A DNA stretch of 64,000 nucleotides. Origin: Terriglobia bacterium (GTDB lineage: Bacteria; Acidobacteriota; Terriglobia; Bryobacterales; Bryobacteraceae). The stretch is from assembly GCA_021324615.1 (NCBI GenBank), contig JAJPIT010000030.1:26786-90785 (forward strand), in the 5' to 3' direction. The position numbers and the translations under genes are program-made. The notes under the pieces are model-generated. The model made no database searches and was not told where the DNA came from. It was given only the letters and a program-made list of their open reading frames with translations. This document shows, piece by piece, positions 61,755 through 64,000 of the stretch (position 1 is its first letter; the number at the start of each line of letters is the position of its first letter).

Positions 61755-64000
61755 GGGCGAATCGAGCTTTCGTGATCGTGGATGGGCTGCCGCTCGTTGT
61801 TATCCTCGGGACTGCCGGCGCGGCGGCGCGCGGTGATCGATTGCGAGGCTTCGTCGGCCTTGAAGCGTTCAAACAGTTTCTGCTCCCGCGCGGCGGTTGC
61901 GGCATCGCCCAGGCCGCGCGCGCACAGCATCCAGGTGTAGTGCATTTGCACGTCCTCGGGATCAACGGCGGCGGCCTGGCGAAGAACACCGATCGCGCCG
62001 GCGTAGTCGCGCTTTAAGAACAAAATGCGCGCGATCTGATTTAACACCACGCGGTCGCGCGGATACATCGCCCGCGTCCTTTCGAGCGATCGGAGCGCTC
62101 CGTCGTAATCGCCCTCGGTTTTCTGGATCTGCGCCTGGAAGAACCAGTTGCGGCCGTGATCCGGCGCGAGCTTCAGCGCCTGCGCCAGGTACGGCTTCGC
62201 CGCGTTGGTTTCTCCTTCCTGAATCAGCGCGCGGGCCACGTTCAGCCACCCGTCGGCGTAGTCCGGTTCGGCTTCGGTGACGCGCTGAAAGGCGAATTCA
62301 GCGCCTTTCAAATCGCCTTGCAGAAGCAGGCCGATGCCCCAGTCATTCCAGCGTTCACGATCCTGCCGGCGCGTGACCGGCGACCAGTTTGCGCGGCCAA
62401 CAGGTAGCGTGGCGCGCGCCTCGGCCAGCGTCACCACCGGCACGTCGGGGATGCGGCCGCGAATCTTGCCCGAGACGTTGGCGGGAATCCTGTTGAACTG
62501 GTATTCGAGATTGTCGAAGGCGGCGGTGCGCAGTTCGGCGCGCTGGCCGGGTTTCGGCTCGCCCGCGTAGGCAAACTGCGTGTAGTACCAGGAAAATTTG
62601 CGGTAATTCAGACGCGCGGTGAGCTGAATCGGACCCCGGGCGTTCTTCGGCACCCTCACGAGGAAATGCGCGACATCGGCCGCGCCCGGCGGGATCAGAT
62701 GCGCGTACAGCAGGCTGCGCGCCTGCCACGCGTTTCGTTTATTGATCGGATTGCCCGCCGCGTCGAGCTGATAGGAGCGATAAAAATGCGCGCCCGGCTC
62801 CACCGGGCCCTTGCCGTTTTCGGTAAGGTTGCCGCTCCAGAAAATCACGCGGCCATCGGCGTCGCAGGCCTGCAGCTCCAGCCACACGTCGAAAGCGTCC
62901 ACGGTCCCGCCGGGAAAAAAGTGGCCGATCGCGCGGGTTCGAACCACGACATCGACCCGCACGGTGGCGCCCGGTTCGAGCGCGGCGCCGGAAGCGTCGA
63001 TGGGCGCGGAAATTTTGCCGACATCGCGAATGGTAGCCGGCGCGGACGCTTCGGCCTCTTCGCCGACCGCGAAAGACGTGTTGGCCTGGATGGAATCGGT
63101 CCGGCGCAGCATCGCCGTTTCGCCGCGGCGATCCTCCACCGGAGCGATCGCGAAGATATCGGCGGTAATGAATCCGGATTTGAGAAACTCCTCCACGGCG
63201 CGCATCTGTTCCTCATCGCCGTTGGCGTAGGCCACCGCCATGTTCGCGGCCGCGAAGCGATGCGAATGAACCTTGCCGCCGCGATTGCCGGGATCGCGCG
63301 AATCGACCCGCGGCATGTGGCAATCGGCGCAGGAGCGCGGCTCCGGCGGGTAATAAAAAGACCGCGCGCCCTGCCCCGATACGCCGCTGGCCTGCCAGTT
63401 GTCGTAATCGTTGAAGCCGCGCAGCCAGCGATAGTGGTTCACCGGCGCATCCAGATGAACTTTGTGGCAGGCCGAACAGAACTCGGCCGGCTGCTCGCGC
63501 AGGAACGGCTTCAGAAACGTGCGCCGGTGCGGCTTCGGATTGGCGTACGTGAGAAAATCGCTGAGCGAGCGCAGCAGCGGATTGCGGCTGCTCGCCAGCT
63601 CATGCAGCGGCGGATATTCCACGGTGAAATCGCCGTTGCCCATCGAGCTTCCGACGTGAACGATGGCGTGGCAGGACATGCATCCGAGCCCGGCCTGCGC
63701 TTCCGGCGTATCGATCTGCTCCTTCGCCGGGCGGTCGAACCGGCCGTTAAAGAACATCGCGTGATCGTGGCAGCCGGCGCACCACCGGCTGGGACGCGTG
63801 CCCACGACGTCCTGCATGTGCTCGATCGATTTTCGATAGAACTGATTATTGAATGACGCGAAGTGGTGCATGGAGCTTTTCCACTGCGCGTAGATATCGC
63901 GATGGCATTCGCCGCACTGCGCCGAATCGAGGAAAAAGTTCGCGGGAATGATTTTTCCCGTCGTGGTTTGGGCCGAGGACGGCGCAAACGGCGAATGCTC
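61751..64000 (-). CDS. Multiheme cytochrome c / TPR protein, partial
   Basis: N-terminus is beyond the right edge; 749 residues are visible. N-terminal half has five CxxCH haem motifs (CGECH, CAGCH, CMSCH, CSACH, CADCH), a cytochrome c554-like arrangement with a distal His cluster. The middle is beta-rich with an RTRAIGHFFPGGTVDAFDVW segment. The C-terminal part holds tetratricopeptide repeats (WLNVARALIQEGETNAAKPY, LNQIARILFLKRDYAGAIGV). Periplasmic electron-transfer protein. Its stop overlaps the CRTAC1-like ATG, a pairing common in acidobacteria and planctomycetes. Confidence 0.9.
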   Translation of the reverse strand, partial: EHSPFAPSSAQTTTGKIIPANFFLDSAQCGECHRDIYAQWKSSMHHFASFNNQFYRKSIEHMQDVVGTRPSRWCAGCHDHAMFFNGRFDRPAKEQIDTPEAQAGLGCMSCHAIVHVGSSMGNGDFTVEYPPLHELASSRNPLLRSLSDFLTYANPKPHRRTFLKPFLREQPAEFCSACHKVHLDAPVNHYRWLRGFNDYDNWQASGVSGQGARSFYYPPEPRSCADCHMPRVDSRDPGNRGGKVHSHRFAAANMAVAYANGDEEQMRAVEEFLKSGFITADIFAIAPVEDRRGETAMLRRTDSIQANTSFAVGEEAEASAPATIRDVGKISAPIDASGAALEPGATVRVDVVVRTRAIGHFFPGGTVDAFDVWLELQACDADGRVIFWSGNLTENGKGPVEPGAHFYRSYQLDAAGNPINKRNAWQARSLLYAHLIPPGAADVAHFLVRVPKNARGPIQLTARLNYRKFSWYYTQFAYAGEPKPGQRAELRTAAFDNLEYQFNRIPANVSGKIRGRIPDVPVVTLAEARATLPVGRANWSPVTRRQDRERWNDWGIGLLLQGDLKGAEFAFQRVTEAEPDYADGWLNVARALIQEGETNAAKPYLAQALKLAPDHGRNWFFQAQIQKTEGDYDGALRSLERTRAMYPRDRVVLNQIARILFLKRDYAGAIGVLRQAAAVDPEDVQMHYTWMLCARGLGDAATAAREQKLFERFKADEASQSITARRRAGSPEDNNERQPIHDHESSIRP

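Noticed and set aside
1..64000. CRISPR arrays, transposases, prophage genes, rRNA or tRNA genes
   Set aside because: None of their hallmarks (regular repeats, DDE or integrase motifs, GTTC loops with cloverleaf) was found on either strand.

Overview
The window looks like a chromosomal segment of a GC-rich, diderm, soil-type bacterium of the phylum Acidobacteriota, most likely near Solibacter/Bryobacter. This is an inference from gene content. Supporting evidence is an 822-residue duplicated MacB/FtsX orphan permease typical of acidobacteria, large secreted Tricorn-type and S9 beta-propeller peptidases, a multiheme cytochrome/TPR gene next to a CRTAC1-type gene, many short secreted proteins ending their signal peptide at AxAQ, and an LPS outer membrane (lptD, lpxC, TolC). 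I saw no tRNA, rRNA, CRISPR array, insertion sequence, integrase or phage gene. Coding density is very high and only one gap exceeds 300 bases (55346-55724).

Layout. 1-3.9 kb: a copper monooxygenase-like cytochrome (cut by the left edge), a Wzm-type ABC permease, and a thiolase-DUF35-rlmH operon. 4-7 kb: a tight five-gene unit of ECF sigma factor, zinc anti-sigma factor, secreted protein, rhodanese and an ArsC/Spx-like protein whose first redox Cys codon is an in-frame TGA followed by a bacterial-SECIS-like hairpin. This is the most interesting locus. 7-16 kb: paired small DMT transporters, a GH63-type glucosidase, YraN, a methyltransferase, a radical SAM protein and a Tricorn-like protease. 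16-26 kb: lptD, an RDD protein, a GT39-like enzyme, HDAC-like deacetylase and Pta, two metallophosphoesterases and a PfkB kinase. 26-34 kb: YjbR, a YyaL thioredoxin-domain protein, a tyrosine/pterin cluster (fumarylacetoacetase, dihydropteridine-reductase-like SDR, pterin carbinolamine dehydratase) and a beta-lactamase-NamZ fusion. 34-41.6 kb: TgpA transglutaminase flanked by two secreted proteins, a lone receiver domain, an outer-membrane barrel, homoserine dehydrogenase and an O-methyltransferase. 41.6-49 kb: ADOP permease, two paralogous secreted proteins, NTF2-like, unknown and FecR proteins. 49-64 kb: Nudix/PolX, VOC protein, TolC, truA, an RRM protein, lpxC, YbjQ, alpha/beta hydrolase, S9 peptidase, a frameshifted CRTAC1 gene and a multiheme cytochrome/TPR gene cut by the right edge.

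How it fits together. The sigma/anti-sigma unit plausibly couples an envelope or thiol signal to rhodanese and selenol/thiol chemistry. fahA, the SDR and the pterin dehydratase form a phenylalanine/tyrosine-degradation set. lptD, lpxC, TolC, the permease and GT39 serve the envelope. Pta and the deacetylase are overlapping genes linking acetyl-phosphate with protein deacetylation. Many unit-leading genes have a TANNNT hexamer ending about 5-13 bases before the start codon and no Shine-Dalgarno sequence, suggesting leaderless or very short-leader mRNAs. Two genes (lptD N-terminus and CRTAC1) read through only if one base is added, which could be assembly error.
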